Shown piece by piece: positions 33,886 to 44,538 of a DNA stretch of 64,000 nucleotides. Position 1 is the stretch's first letter. Each line of letters starts with the position of its first letter. Source of the DNA: Erpobdella octoculata (taxonomy: Eukaryota; Annelida; Clitellata; Hirudinida; Erpobdellidae). The notes under the pieces were generated by a model. That model worked only from the letters and a program-made list of their open reading frames with translations. It was not told the DNA's origin and did no database searches. The stretch lies in contig OZ022247.1 in the NCBI GenBank assembly GCA_963978895.1, positions 9,738,456 through 9,802,455 of the forward strand. The letters run 5' to 3'. Position numbers and translations under genes: made by a program.

Positions 33886-34539
33886 AAACTTTATACTCTC
33901 TACCATTTTGAGTTTCTTTCGTATATAATATTTATTAGTTTTTTAGTTACATGCAAGTGCTGTCAAATAACCTGCTAAGACTACACCTTTTCTGGATCAA
34001 TTTAAAAGAATTACGAATCAATTTAAAAGAAATGCGAATCAATTTAAAAGAAATACAAATCAATCTAAAAGAAATACGAACCAATTTAAAAGAAATACGA
34101 ATCAATTTAAAAGAAATACGAATCAATTTAAATGAAATACGAATCAATTTAAAAGAAATACGAATCAATTTAAAAGAAATGCGAATCAATTTAAAAGAAA
34201 TACAAATCAATTTAAAAGAAATACGAACCAATTTAAAAGAAATACGAATCAATTTAAAAGAAATACGAATCAATATAAATGAAATACGAATCAATTTAAA
34301 AGAAATACGAATCAATTTAAAAGAAATGCGAATCAATTTAAAAGAAATACAAAGCAATTTAAAAGAAATACGAACCAATTTAAAAAAAATACGAATCAAT
34401 TTAAAAGAAATACGAATCAATTTAAATGAAATACGAATCAATTTAAAAGAAATACGAATCAATTTAAAAGAAATAAAAATAATTTTAAAATGAAAGCATA
34501 AAAATTTATTTTTAACAAAAATATATACGAATATTTATA

Positions 34540-34745
34540 TTTTCTTTAATACACGCTCCGTTGAGTATTACCGCTTATTTGGCGTTAGTTAATTTTCGTG
34601 CCAAATTCTCAACGTGGCGAAAACGCGGGAGAAAATCAACAGTTGTCAGATTTGTCAGTCATTTTATTTCAGAGACTGACTGCAGATTCGGAAAATCAAT
34701 CTTCAGAGCCGAAAAATAAAACAACTTAGAACAGAAATAAAAAAA
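34540..34745 (-). mobile_element. Second Penelope-like remnant with a decayed hammerhead
   Basis: Homologous to 8160-8400. The minus strand at 34710-34674 reads GGCU-CUGAAGA...GAAU-C-UGCA-GUC-AGUC. Stem I (GGCU/AGUC, with one G-U pair), CUGAAGA, palindromic stem III and a GUC cleavage triplet remain, but GAAA is now GAAU and stem II is broken. It should be inactive. Confidence 0.5.
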
Positions 34746-34854
34746 AACTGACGCAAACGAATGATCAATTAACCAGACTCAGATTTCATGCATACTTCAA
34801 ATAAAAACTTAATTGATATAAAAAACATATTTTGTTTTTGAATAAAAGTAGCGG

Positions 34855-35001
34855 TAGCGAGAAGCGCTGAAAACAGCTAAAAAAATGTAGCGGCTCTACC
34901 ATCAACGATCTTGTCAGCCAGTAGCGCCGCTACCGCTACCTTAAAAATAGCGCCGCTACAGCAATAGCGGTAGCGCGGCGTTACCGCTCTTAACAACCCT
35001 G
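34855..35001. mobile_element. hAT-like terminal fragment with AGCGGTAGCG arrays
   Basis: The right edge, read in reverse, begins CAGGGTTGTTAAGAGCGGTA, a hAT-style CAGGG terminus. Subterminal AGCGGTAGCG-type repeats occur in both orientations. No matching left terminus is clear, so it is partial. Confidence 0.45.
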
Positions 35002-35483
35002 CTCATACCTTCTGGATTGTTGATTCATATATATTGTTTCATAGTTCTTGTTATGTAAAACCTTATTGTAAAGTTGAGGTAGTTCAAAAGCATCTGGTAC
35101 AAGAAAGTACTTTTAAATTGATTCGTATTTCTTTTAAATTGATTCGTATATCTTTTAAATTGATTCGTATTTTTTTAAATTGATTCGTATTTCTTTTAAA
35201 TTGGTTCGTATTTCTTTTAAATTGATTTGTATTTCTTTTAAATTGATTCGCATTTCTTTTAAATTGATTCGTAATTCTTTTAAATTGATCCAGAAAAGGT
35301 GTAGTGTTAGCCAGGAAACATTGCTTGTGAAACTCCTTGTAGCAGCTGTCTCCGTTTCTATGTGCTTGACAAAGATTTTAACTGGGTTTCATTAAAACTG
35401 TTGTTGCCGTTCCGAGTTGTCTTTTTTTTTCTTATATTCATGTCATACCAGCGGGGAAGACAGTGATATTTTGGTGGCAACGG

Positions 35484-36625
35484 TGGGATCAAGTCTCAAG
35501 AAGAAAGAAGAAGTGCTCTCCGTACAAGTGTCAGTTTGCCAGCATAGTTCGACGAGCAAGTTTGCCTAGAGCGGCACTTTTTCCAGGGGCGGCAAAATTT
35601 TGAAAAATATTATTATTCATTTACAAATATTTTTTAGGTTATGAAAAGTATGTGTTGTGCTTCGTGCTACTAAGTTCATTTATTATGATGCCACTCGCGC
35701 CTATATATTTATATGGTTATATATCTTTCTATATATATTGCTGATGACGTTTCACTCACTAGGCCACATGGAACCCAGTCACGTGCAGAAGCTAAAAACA
35801 AAAAATGCTCGATTTCAAGTTTGTTTGTTCAATAGTGATTTGGTATGATATTTTATTTGAGATCAATGTATTTAGCAAAATATTTCAAAAAATATCTCGA
35901 TTTAAGAAAATCAAATAAACAATTGAATGCAATTCCAGAATTATAGAACAGATGAAGGATTTGCTAAAGCAATTACAACAGCTAAAACTTTGGCCGAAGA
36001 ACTTGGTATTGAGTGCAGTTTCCTTGAGGAAATACAGATACAATCTCAACGAATAAGAAGACAATTTGACTATGAAGCTCCAGACGACCCAATTCTTGAT
36101 CCAGAAAAGAATTTTAGATTTAATTTTTGCAACCAGATATTGGATAACGCAATTTAATCAGTTAATGATTGGTTTATACAGTTCAGATAACACAGTGACT
36201 TATTCGGATTTTTGTATGACATTGAAAACGTGGAGAAATGTGATAAAAAAAGTTTCCATGGACCTTCAATCAGCTTTAACCTCTAAATACGAATATTCAG
36301 CAGACATTGATACCACAGAATTGTGCGATGAGATATTTATTTTAGCAAGAAGAATTAATAAAAAATCAAGGACAAAAATTATATTAGACTATCTAAGTGC
36401 AATGGGCTTGGTTGCTTTTTGGGCGAAGATCTCTTCTGCCAAGGGCGTCGGTAAAGCTCTTCTAGTCCAACCTTGTGACCAAGGCTCACCAAAAGTTTTT
36501 GGGGTCGTCATCCGAGCATCAACTAATGACGATACACTTCGTGGCAAGATTCAACCAACCCATCCCTGGTTTGAGTTTCTTTTCGAGTTTTCCCATCGGT
36601 CTGAGCTTAGATAAGGCTGTCTCTT
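35484..36625 (+). pseudogene. hAT transposase-like (ZMYM1-type) remnant, unit 2
   Basis: Frames at 35927-36157 and 36066-36614 give TDEGFAKAITTAKTLAEELG, IRRQFDYEAP, FRFNFCNQILDNAI, and in another frame LFGFLYDIE. The order matches hAT-derived ZMYM1-type proteins. It is fuller than the unit 1 copy (10612-11690) but still has stops. The final part (GGCTCACCAAAAGTTTTTGGGG onward) is not recognisable as transposase. Confidence 0.55.
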
Positions 36626-36833
36626 AATTTGTCAATTTGATACTTGTCAGGTTAGAAAAATATGAATAACAAATCGTCCAGTGTTAAGGGTCATGAAAAT
36701 CTAGCGTAATTACCTAGAAGGGATGTGTTTCCTGAGAATTTGTATGATTCGGAGGACGTTAGAAAGGGAGATACTAGTGAGTTGGCAAAACTCCGACGTG
36801 GGGAGATCGACAAGGAGAACGTCATAAAAAACA

Positions 36834-37083
36834 ATTTACATCATAAAAACACATTTTTAAAAAAACAACGTTTTTATTGCGCCCTAAAAAGTAAAAAATA
36901 ATATTCCTATAAATCATTTACAACGAAAAACGTTGCGGCGCATTATTTTTTATAACTATTTGTTTTACTAAAGTTTTGATGTTGTAGCCTATATGCGTCT
37001 GCAACGTTTTTCGTTGTAAATTAATTATAGGAATATTATTTTACACTTTGTTTTTTAAAAAATGTATTTTTGATGATGTAAAA
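36834..37083. mobile_element. Palindromic MITE, unit 2
   Basis: Sister of 11888-12157. The ends TTTACATCATAAAAA and the reverse complement of TTTTTGATGATGTAAA are inverted, as are internal blocks such as TCATTTACAACGAAAAACGT. Confidence 0.55.
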
Positions 37084-37214
37084 ATTGTTTTCTACTTTTC
37101 GTTTTTGAAATTTTGTAAGCATTTCGCTAGTTGAAAGCAGACCTATGGTGTGCAGTAGTGTGCACGCAGTAGTTAGCATGCATGCGATACGCACATATAT
37201 AATAGCAGTCTGAG

Positions 37215-37400
37215 CCAATCTCAAACAACTAAGAAAGGAAAGAACGAGAAAGGGAGAAAGAGAGAAAGAGAACGAGAGAGAGGGGGGAAGAAGGGGAAAG
37301 AGAGAATATAGTCGCTCGCAAATTGTTAGCATGCATGCAATGATGTGATGCATCCACAACAGAGAGAGAGAGGAAGAAGGGAAGGGGAGAGAGAGTATAA
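37215..37400 (+). repeat. GA-rich low-complexity tract, unit 2
   Basis: Counterpart of 12229-12400, with GAAAGGGAGAAAGAG-type sequence and the GCATGCATGC block. Confidence 0.85.
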
Positions 37401-37440
37401 AGTCGTTTTCGTGGACAGACAAACTTTCAAACACCTAACT

Positions 37441-37725
37441 GAAAAAAAGAGTTGCAATTTGAAGAGATGACGTTAAAAGAAGAGAGATAAAATCGACAGT
37501 TGAAAACCATAAAATTGGAAGAAAATTGAAAATTGAAAAACCTAGAATAGGAAGAGAATAAAAAAATATAAAAGGGGAGATTAAAAGAAAAACAAAATAA
37601 TAGAAAGATAAGATGACTTGAATTAGAAGAGTTGAAAAGAGGTGGAACGAACTGAAAGAGACAGGGAAGAAAAAAAGCCGTGCAAGTCGGTGCCTAGCAA
37701 ATATTAGACCGTTGGTAGGGGTACT
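37441..37725. other. A-rich spacer, no gene seen
   Basis: Purine-rich sequence (AAAAGAAGAGAG, GAAAATTGAAAA) that replaces the position of the EN-RT element found in unit 1. No ORF or RNA is supported. Confidence 0.4.
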
Positions 37726-37844
37726 TCCTTCGAATATTCAAGAGATTTCTGGGTTTTTCAAATTATTAGAAAAACAATTCATAATTAATAATGTAAATAA
37801 TGACATAAATTACTCTGAAAACACAATCGGCTTCTGATTGAGAC

Positions 37845-39330
37845 AATTGGCATATGCATCAGAGAGCCTATACACGACTCACACGGTCCAAGCGCAGCTC
37901 ATACTGGGTGGAGACTTTTTTCAAGAACAGTAAATCGCCTCACCAAATGTGGCGTTCCCTCAATCACATCATGGGCAGAGGAAAAACTTCTTTTGCTCAG
38001 TCAATTGGCGTGGATAATTTTCTAAAACATTTCAACTCAAAGATAGACAAGGTTCGCGTAACGTCATCCAAAGCTCCAACCCCGCTGTTTCAAGCAATTG
38101 CAACGTCGGTGCTCTTGGAAAAATTTCAGCCCTCAACTGAAGACGAAGTTAATCACTTCATACCCGCCCTTCCAAACAAACAATGTCTGCTCGACCCCAT
38201 AGCAACCTGGCTCCTGAAGAAAATCTCCTCATTCATCGCACCTGTTTTGGTCAAACTCTCTAACAAATCTTTTCTTTCTGGCAAGGTCCCTCTTATATAC
38301 AAATTATTTTACGTCACTCCGTCTGTGCTGGGCCTCCTTTTTTTACATTATATACAGCCGAACTCGTTAAAGTCATCAAGGCTCATGGTCTCCAATGCCA
38401 CATGTACGCTGACGACACACAAGTCTACGCCGCTGCCGACCGCAGCACGCGGACTTTCTTGCCATGAAAGTCTCGAGATGCGTAAACGCCGTCGATCGCT
38501 GGATGTTTAGTAGCCGTCTCCTGTTGAATTTCAGCAAAACGGAAGTGATCTGGTGTTTGTCTTTCCGACGTTCGTTGACTTTCCTTACCAAGCCGGCTCG
38601 AATCTGCTCCGACCTGATCCCACCAGTAAGACGTGTTTGTAATCTGGGAATCTGGTTGAATTCAATTTGTTCTATGGCCAGTCACATCAACAACATGACC
38701 CGTTCCTGATATGTTTCTCTCAGAGAGATTCGCAGCATCTCCTCTCATCTTTCAATTGACGCCCGGAAAAATCTCATAACCACTTTGGTTCCTCCAAAGA
38801 TTGATTACGGAAATTCAACTCTAGCCGGCCTTCCTTCTTGTCATCTGGATAGGCTTCAAATTCTCATCAACATAGCCGCCAAAATAATCTACAATGCTTG
38901 GAAATATGACCATGTTACCCCACTTCCCAAAGATCTCCACTGGCTTTGCATTAGGCAACCAATGGAGTACAATATTTCCACAATAGTACACAAATCTCTG
39001 CACGGCCAAGCTCCTCCATACCTGTCTTTTGCTCATGTTTCCAATGTACCGGGTCGGCAGAAGCTCAGATCAGCATCCAGGGGTCTCCTCACTACACCGC
39101 CGGTTCGTCGCGCGACGCTCGACGAAAGATCTATCGACGTCATTGGGCCTGAAATGTGGAACAAACTTCCTTTCCACATCATCTCTACATCCAGTTCAGC
39201 CAGTTTCCACACAGCACTAAAGACATATCTGTTCACTAAATCTTTTCCCTAACGTCTACAGTAGTATTGAAGTTTTTTTAAAGAACATACGCCAATTTAA
39301 TAATACTTGGATTCATTATCATTATTATTA
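37845..39330 (+). pseudogene. L2-like reverse transcriptase pseudogene, unit 2 (internal deletion)
   Basis: Duplicate of 15121-17045. The start (MWRSLNHIMGRGK...LPNKQCLLDPIATWLLKK) is followed at about 38320 by a jump from VTPS straight to VLGLLFLHYIQ, deleting RT motifs 1-A. The YADD block and the C-terminal region ([49 protein letters not shown]) remain. The C-terminal 155 codons (38785-39252) are uninterrupted. Confidence 0.8.
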
Positions 39331-39479
39331 AAAGTCATGATTTTACAATCATGTTTAACTTGAACAGCACGGAATTTAATAACCCGTCTTTCTCCCACCC
39401 AATTAGAAAATTACGAAAATGTTAAAACGGCTCTTTTAGCCAAATACAGAGTCAGTCCGCGATGTGGAAAGTTCGCCTT

Positions 39480-39960
39480 CGGCTTTTTGCCCCGTCTTTT
39501 TGCCCCCGGGAAGCTTAGCTCCGGGGAGTTACATTCCCGGTTTTTTGCCCCTGGAAACGTTTGCCTCCGCGCTTCTGCTTTTTCGCTTCTGGGAAGGTTT
39601 GCCTCTAGTTTTTTGCCCTATTTTTGCCCCCGGCTGTTGCTCTTAGTTTTTTATCTCAGGTAAAATTTGCTCCCAGTTTTTTGTCCCTGGTTTTTTACTT
39701 TTGGTTTTTGCCCCGGTTTTTTACTTCTAGTTTTTGTCCTCAGTGGTTTGTTCTTGAGATAGTTTACTCCCGGTTTTTCGCCTCTGTAAAAGTTAGCTTC
39801 CAGGTTTTTCCTTCTGACTTTATACCAATAACTTGGTTCCGAGAATGTTAGCTTTTGTTCTTGGGAAAATCGGCTACTGCAATTTTTGTCCCAGACTTTT
39901 TGCAGCCAACGTTTGTTGCTAGGAAAACATTTTTTCGTTTTTTGCATTTTCTGTTTTTTC
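39480..39960 (+). repeat. Degenerate GTTTTTTGCCCC minisatellite, unit 2
   Basis: Counterpart of 17190-17650 with local gains such as CCGGGAAGCTTAGCTCCGGG. Confidence 0.6.
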
Positions 39961-40343
39961 TCCCTTACCTTCTTTTTCCAGTATATACCCCAAGTGGCTT
40001 TTTGTCACTCTAAAAACTTAAAACGTCACTATTTGATATGACTACTTACTTTTGTAAAAATTAATTTTTAGCTTCACGCTCTATGGAAGATTTGACTCTC
40101 AATCCGTTTTTGTAAAAATAAATAAGAACTTTTTAGAAGCTTTTAGAACAAAGTACCTACGATAACCCGCCCATTAGGCTATTTGTGGAGAAAAGTGAAA
40201 AAATATTGAAGAAATTTTGCAAAATGCATCAACAACTACCCCCTCCGGTTATCAACTATTTTAAGAAAGAAAATTTTATAAAAATGTAAAGAAGTATCTA
40301 CAATTAAATTCAATTCGAGCCAACGAGCGCCGCTGAGGTCACC

Positions 40344-40831
40344 GTGCTCATTCATCGGTTGCCCGATCGACAGTGTTTCCTGGATCCTGTTCCAACACGT
40401 GTTCTCAAGGAGCTTTCCATCGTGCTTGCTCCTTATCTCTCCAGACTGTTCAACCTCTCTTTCACAAAAGGAATTTTTCCCAACCAATTTAAGACATCGT
40501 ACATCACCCCGCTCGTGAAAAGCCGGGACTCGATCGCAACGTGTCTTCATCGTAAAGTCCAATATCCAATCTCTCCGTTGTCTCAAAATTGCTTGAGAGG
40601 CTCGTGCTCCCACGCGTCCTCAAACATCTTTACTCGAACAATCTGTTCCCGCCCCTCCAGTCTGCTTATCGTCCTCACCATTCAACCGAAACAGCATTAC
40701 TCAAAGTTACTTCTGATTTACTTCGAGCTGCCGACCACGGCAAGCTCTCACTTCTTGTTCTCCTTGATCTGTCGGCGGCGTTTGACACTGTCGACCACCA
40801 CATCTTACCACAGCGACTGGAATTGTCTTGA
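40344..40831 (+). pseudogene. Second L2-like RT fragment, unit 2
   Basis: Duplicate of 18016-18504, with LPDRQCFLDPVPTRVLKELS, a frameshift at the VKKPG position, and [16 protein letters not shown]...AAFDTVDHH. The downstream RT is missing, exactly as in unit 1. Confidence 0.7.
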
Positions 40832-41700
40832 GGCCTACGGTCTCTATCGTTTGTATTACACCCTCTACAGTTTTATTTCAAGTGTTTTTACCATGGATAA
40901 TCAAGACATTCAAATTTCACATCAACAAGACGTTCAAACGTCGCATCAACATTCGTCTATTTGTTTGGATATTGAAAATATTTTTGAAAATCACGGGGGT
41001 CACACGTTCTACCTGAGAAGTAAAACTGTTCAAGCAACAAAAGGGATTGTACTTGGCGCGGCGCTGGTCTCTTTGACTCAGAGCGATTCGTTATCTGAAA
41101 ATGTATAAGATTTCATTCAACCAACTTGCCGGTTTTTTGTTCTGCTTGCTTCTTAACTGAAAAATATGTCAAGCTGCATAAAGTAAAAAAAAACAACCAC
41201 AAAAGTATCACGCAGAGAATGCCAGAGGAAGAATATAGAATGCTGGCAAAGTTTGAATCAGAGTTGATAGCGGTTGGTGAAAAATGCATCAACGTCAGAC
41301 AACATAAAACCTTTCACCACAAGAGTTTAAATGCCATAAAATGTCATAGAAATCTTTCCGTTTAAAAGCAGTTTTTGAAATAATATCTTGACACATCAAC
41401 CAAAGATTAATTAATAGAACATGAGGTTGTCGACGGTTGCGGAGTTTGGCGGTGACAGAGACTTCTCGTGCGTGCAAAGAACTGGCCAATGTTGAAATCC
41501 ACAACTAAAGAAAAGCGACGAATCAACTCTATGCTTCACGAAAGATTTCCCAATATAGACGTTAAAGCCATAAAAGTAATACGCAACACTCTGCAATACA
41601 AAAATATCTATGTACTCTACTAACCCATCATTTAACCACCCCAATTTGTGATGAAATAGACAACCATTATCCAACATGTGAGGGTCTGGTCGACATCGAG

Positions 41701-43109
41701 GGTTTACGGCAAATTCATCGTGAAACAATTCATCGTGAGACAATTCATCGTGGACAATTCATCGTGGGACATTTCATCGTGAGACAATTCATCATGAAGA
41801 CAATTCATCGTGAAAAGTTCATCGTGGACAATTCATCGTGAGACAATTCATCGCGAAGACAATTCATCGTGAGACAATTTATCGTGGAAACCATTGATAT
41901 ATATCTAGTATATATACTAGTATTTATCAATGTGGATAATTTTTCACAATGGAAAATTAATTTGCATAATACAATTTTCCTTTAAACCGCTGAATGCATA
42001 AATATTGGTTGAATCTTTTAGTGTTCTTGGAAATAAATACAATGAAAAATTTTTCAAATGAATTAAAAGAATTTCTTGGATACTTTTGCACTTATACAAT
42101 TGTGTTACTAGTGTTACTAATATAATTATTTATTTATTAAATGTAGATTTTCTTTAGCGTTATCTTTGTAACTTTACTTTAAACTAATGAGAAAACTTGG
42201 TGTGGATAAGAATGAGTGTGGTTCTGAAATCGTGAATTTGTATAGACGTCATAAAAGTGTCCAGTATCATGGCGACAGGAACACCTGTGTATAGACTTCT
42301 TAATGTGAAACCTTCATATTTAAAAAAAATCCATTACTGTGGACATGAGTGAATGTGAGTCTAAAAACCATGATTTCTTGTAAAATTACAAAGGAGTTTT
42401 AAATGTTTTAATTTGACACAAAGCCTTTGATTCGCATGATCGATTCTTAGTTTAAATAGTTTACAAACGCTTTATACGTTTGTTTGAAAAAACAACAGCT
42501 GAAGCAAGTGAGCATTAACTTGCTCTTATCAGCTTAATGGTTTAATTAGCCTTGTCCATAGATATCTATGACCTTGCCACAGTGCCCTCCTCCTCAAAAG
42601 AAATGCTACCGTGACGCTGCTCTTCGCATTCAATTCATTCGGATTGTTCAAATTTATAATAATAGGGACAGATTAGATTATCTTCAAAGCATAGCTCACA
42701 ATTTTTAATTTTAAATATGTTTTCCGTGTTAAAATTAGTGTTTTTTCTTATTAATAAACTGTTTAAACTTGTCATTTTTTTACAAATAGCAATAACCTAA
42801 ACATTTTCAAACAAAGATGAGAAAATTAGTCGTTATCATTATTATTTTTTTTAGTTTTGTAGCTTAGAAAATGAAATACAAAAATTTTTGTTCACGATGA
42901 ATTCTCCTCACGATGAATTGTCTCACGATGAATTGTTCACGATGAGATTTTAACGATGAATTCTCCTCACGATGAATTGTTTCACGATGAATTGTCTCAC
43001 GATGAATTGTTTACACGATGAATTGTCTCACGATGAAATGTTTCACGATGAATTGTCCACGATGAATTGTTTCACGATGAATCGTTTCGCGATGAATTTG
43101 GCGGATACC
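41701..43109. mobile_element. Non-autonomous Mutator-like element with tandem-repeat ends
   Basis: Terminal inverted repeats begin GGTTTACGGCAAATTCATCG (left) and GGTATCCGCCAAATTCATCG (right, reversed). The 9-bp direct repeat GACATCGAG flanks it at 41692-41700 and 43110-43118; unit 1 has a single GACATCGAG at about 19308-19316, the empty site. Each end continues as about 10-13 tandem copies of a roughly 15-bp unit (ATTCATCGTGAGACA), to about 41885 and from about 42894. The middle is AT-rich and non-coding. A 9-bp duplication and G-starting ends fit the Mutator superfamily. Confidence 0.75.
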
Positions 43110-43406
43110 GACATCGAGAAAACAAACTACATGAAGCTAAAAAATTTGTCTATCAGAAATCAAATTTTTTCGTCCTTCCAGCTGAAATCCTTCAACGTCT
43201 CCTGAGCATGCAAACAGATGTACAAACAAAACGAAATATCATAGATGAAGATTACACAAATTGGTTCAATATTACAATTTTTCCTCACCTTGAAACCGGG
43301 TCGGCGCCTGCAAGAGACGTTAGGAAATCAGAGAAAGAATATAATTCAAGATCAAATGCTGAACATCGTTTCCTGTACTCAACTTACGCGGTTCATGAGA
43401 GAAAAC

Positions 43407-43408
43407 TG

Positions 43409-43477
<69 letters not shown>

Positions 43478-43501
43478 TGTATAAATATATATATATAAAC
43501 G

Positions 43502-43571
<70 letters not shown>

Positions 43572-43716
43572 TTTTTATTCTATTTCCTTCTTAATCATAT
43601 TATGAACAAACAAACTTATATTAATAATATGATAACCAAAAAGATCTAGTAAGTGTTAGCAACCACTTAGGTAGATTATATTATTACCATTTAATTAAAA
43701 TAATAAAGATATAACA
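43407..43716 (+). repeat. 5' LTR
   Basis: 310 bp, starting TGTTATATATA and ending AAGATATAACA. The TA-rich part is expanded; the downstream 150 bp (GAGTTTTTATTCTATTTCC...) match the 3' LTR with about four differences. Confidence 0.85.
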
Positions 43717-44523
43717 TTGGCGACGAGGATGTCAAAGGACCAAGATTCAAACATAGTACAATTTCTTAAGTTTCTAATTGAAAAAGAGGCTCGAGAAAAA
43801 GAAGAAAAACTTGAGAGAGAAGCTCGGGAAAAAGAGAGGGAAGCTCGAGAAAAACAAGAAAAACTTGAAAAAGAGGCTCGAGGAAAAGAAGATAAGAGTA
43901 TTCAAAAGAGAATTGAAAAAGAAGAAACTGAAAAAAGATTTCTTCAGTTAATCTCAATGATGCAGGACAATAAATACGTGAAAGTTAACTTGAAGGCTCT
44001 GAATAAAATGGCGGAGGAAAACAGAGCAGCATACAGAGCAGCACTGCAAGAAAGGAAGAATTTTCTTGAACTCCTCAATGGTAACACAAACAATTGCGGA
44101 AACAAAAAAGACGGTCAAGATGAACCATGCAAGGATGGTCATGGTGATGAGCCTTGCAAAGATGTGCAAGATGAGCCTTGCAAAGATGTTCAAGATGAAC
44201 CATACAAGGATACTCAAGATGAACCATGCAAAGATGGTGTCAGTGATACAGTCGGTTTGGACGTCAAAAACAAAACTAAAGAAGATGAGAGGAATGTTGA
44301 AAACGAAATGCAAAATGATGAGGATGAAAGTGACGATGATGGTTATAATAATGGCAATAACAACTCCATACCAGACGACGGCACCGAATATTCAGGATCA
44401 GATTTTAGTGACGAATCTGACTCGGATGAAACAACAGGAAATGAGGATTTGATAATAGCAGGTGTAAACGAAGACATCACAATGATACAAGAGGATACGA
44501 CGAGACAATTACCTGTTAGTTAG
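43717..44523 (+). CDS. Gag-like protein with coiled coil and DEPCKD repeats
   Basis: The product is about 265 residues (a likely ATG is at 43729, MSKDQDS). Residues about 20-65 are a highly charged coiled coil of EKEAREKEEKLEREARE type. A lysine-rich segment (YVKVNLKALNKMAEEN) follows. Then come five to six repeats of DEPCKD (DEPCKDGHG, DEPCKDVQ, DEPCKDVQ, DEPYKDTQ, DEPCKDGV), and an acidic tail (NEMQNDEDESDDDG, GTEYSGSDFSDESDSDE). The repeats and tail match the broken Gag at 8869-9932, but the N-terminus does not, as that one has a SAP domain. After about residue 245 the sequence (TRQLPVS, then a stop) already belongs to the region before the integrase, marking the deletion joint. Confidence 0.65.
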   Translation: MATRMSKDQDSNIVQFLKFLIEKEAREKEEKLEREAREKEREAREKQEKLEKEARGKEDKSIQKRIEKEETEKRFLQLISMMQDNKYVKVNLKALNKMAEENRAAYRAALQERKNFLELLNGNTNNCGNKKDGQDEPCKDGHGDEPCKDVQDEPCKDVQDEPYKDTQDEPCKDGVSDTVGLDVKNKTKEDERNVENEMQNDEDESDDDGYNNGNNNSIPDDGTEYSGSDFSDESDSDETTGNEDLIIAGVNEDITMIQEDTTRQLPVS

Positions 44524-44538
44524 AAAGATATTCAAATT

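Larger units (their letters stand above)
33980..35305. mobile_element. Foldback element with 21-bp tandem repeats in both arms
   Basis: The outer ends ACTACACCTTTTCTGGATCA (33980) and its reverse complement (to 35305) are perfect inverted copies. From each end run tandem 21-bp units containing ATTTAAAAGAAATACGAA: about 23 units on the left (33997-34490) and about 8 on the right (35112-35290), in opposite directions. The interior contains a decayed hammerhead/Penelope-like piece (34540-34745) and a hAT-like end (34855-35001). No transposase is present. The long ORFs with INLKE or ISFKL repeats merely read the 21-mer. Confidence 0.65.

Noticed and set aside
33947..34493. 171-180 codon ORFs with INLKE and ISFKL repeats
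   Set aside because: Both strands are open across the same 21-bp tandem repeat, whose length is a multiple of three; this is a repeat effect and not a protein with heptad-like structure.
33980..35305. CRISPR-like array
   Set aside because: The 21-bp units are contiguous without unique spacers, the DNA is eukaryotic and no cas genes are present.
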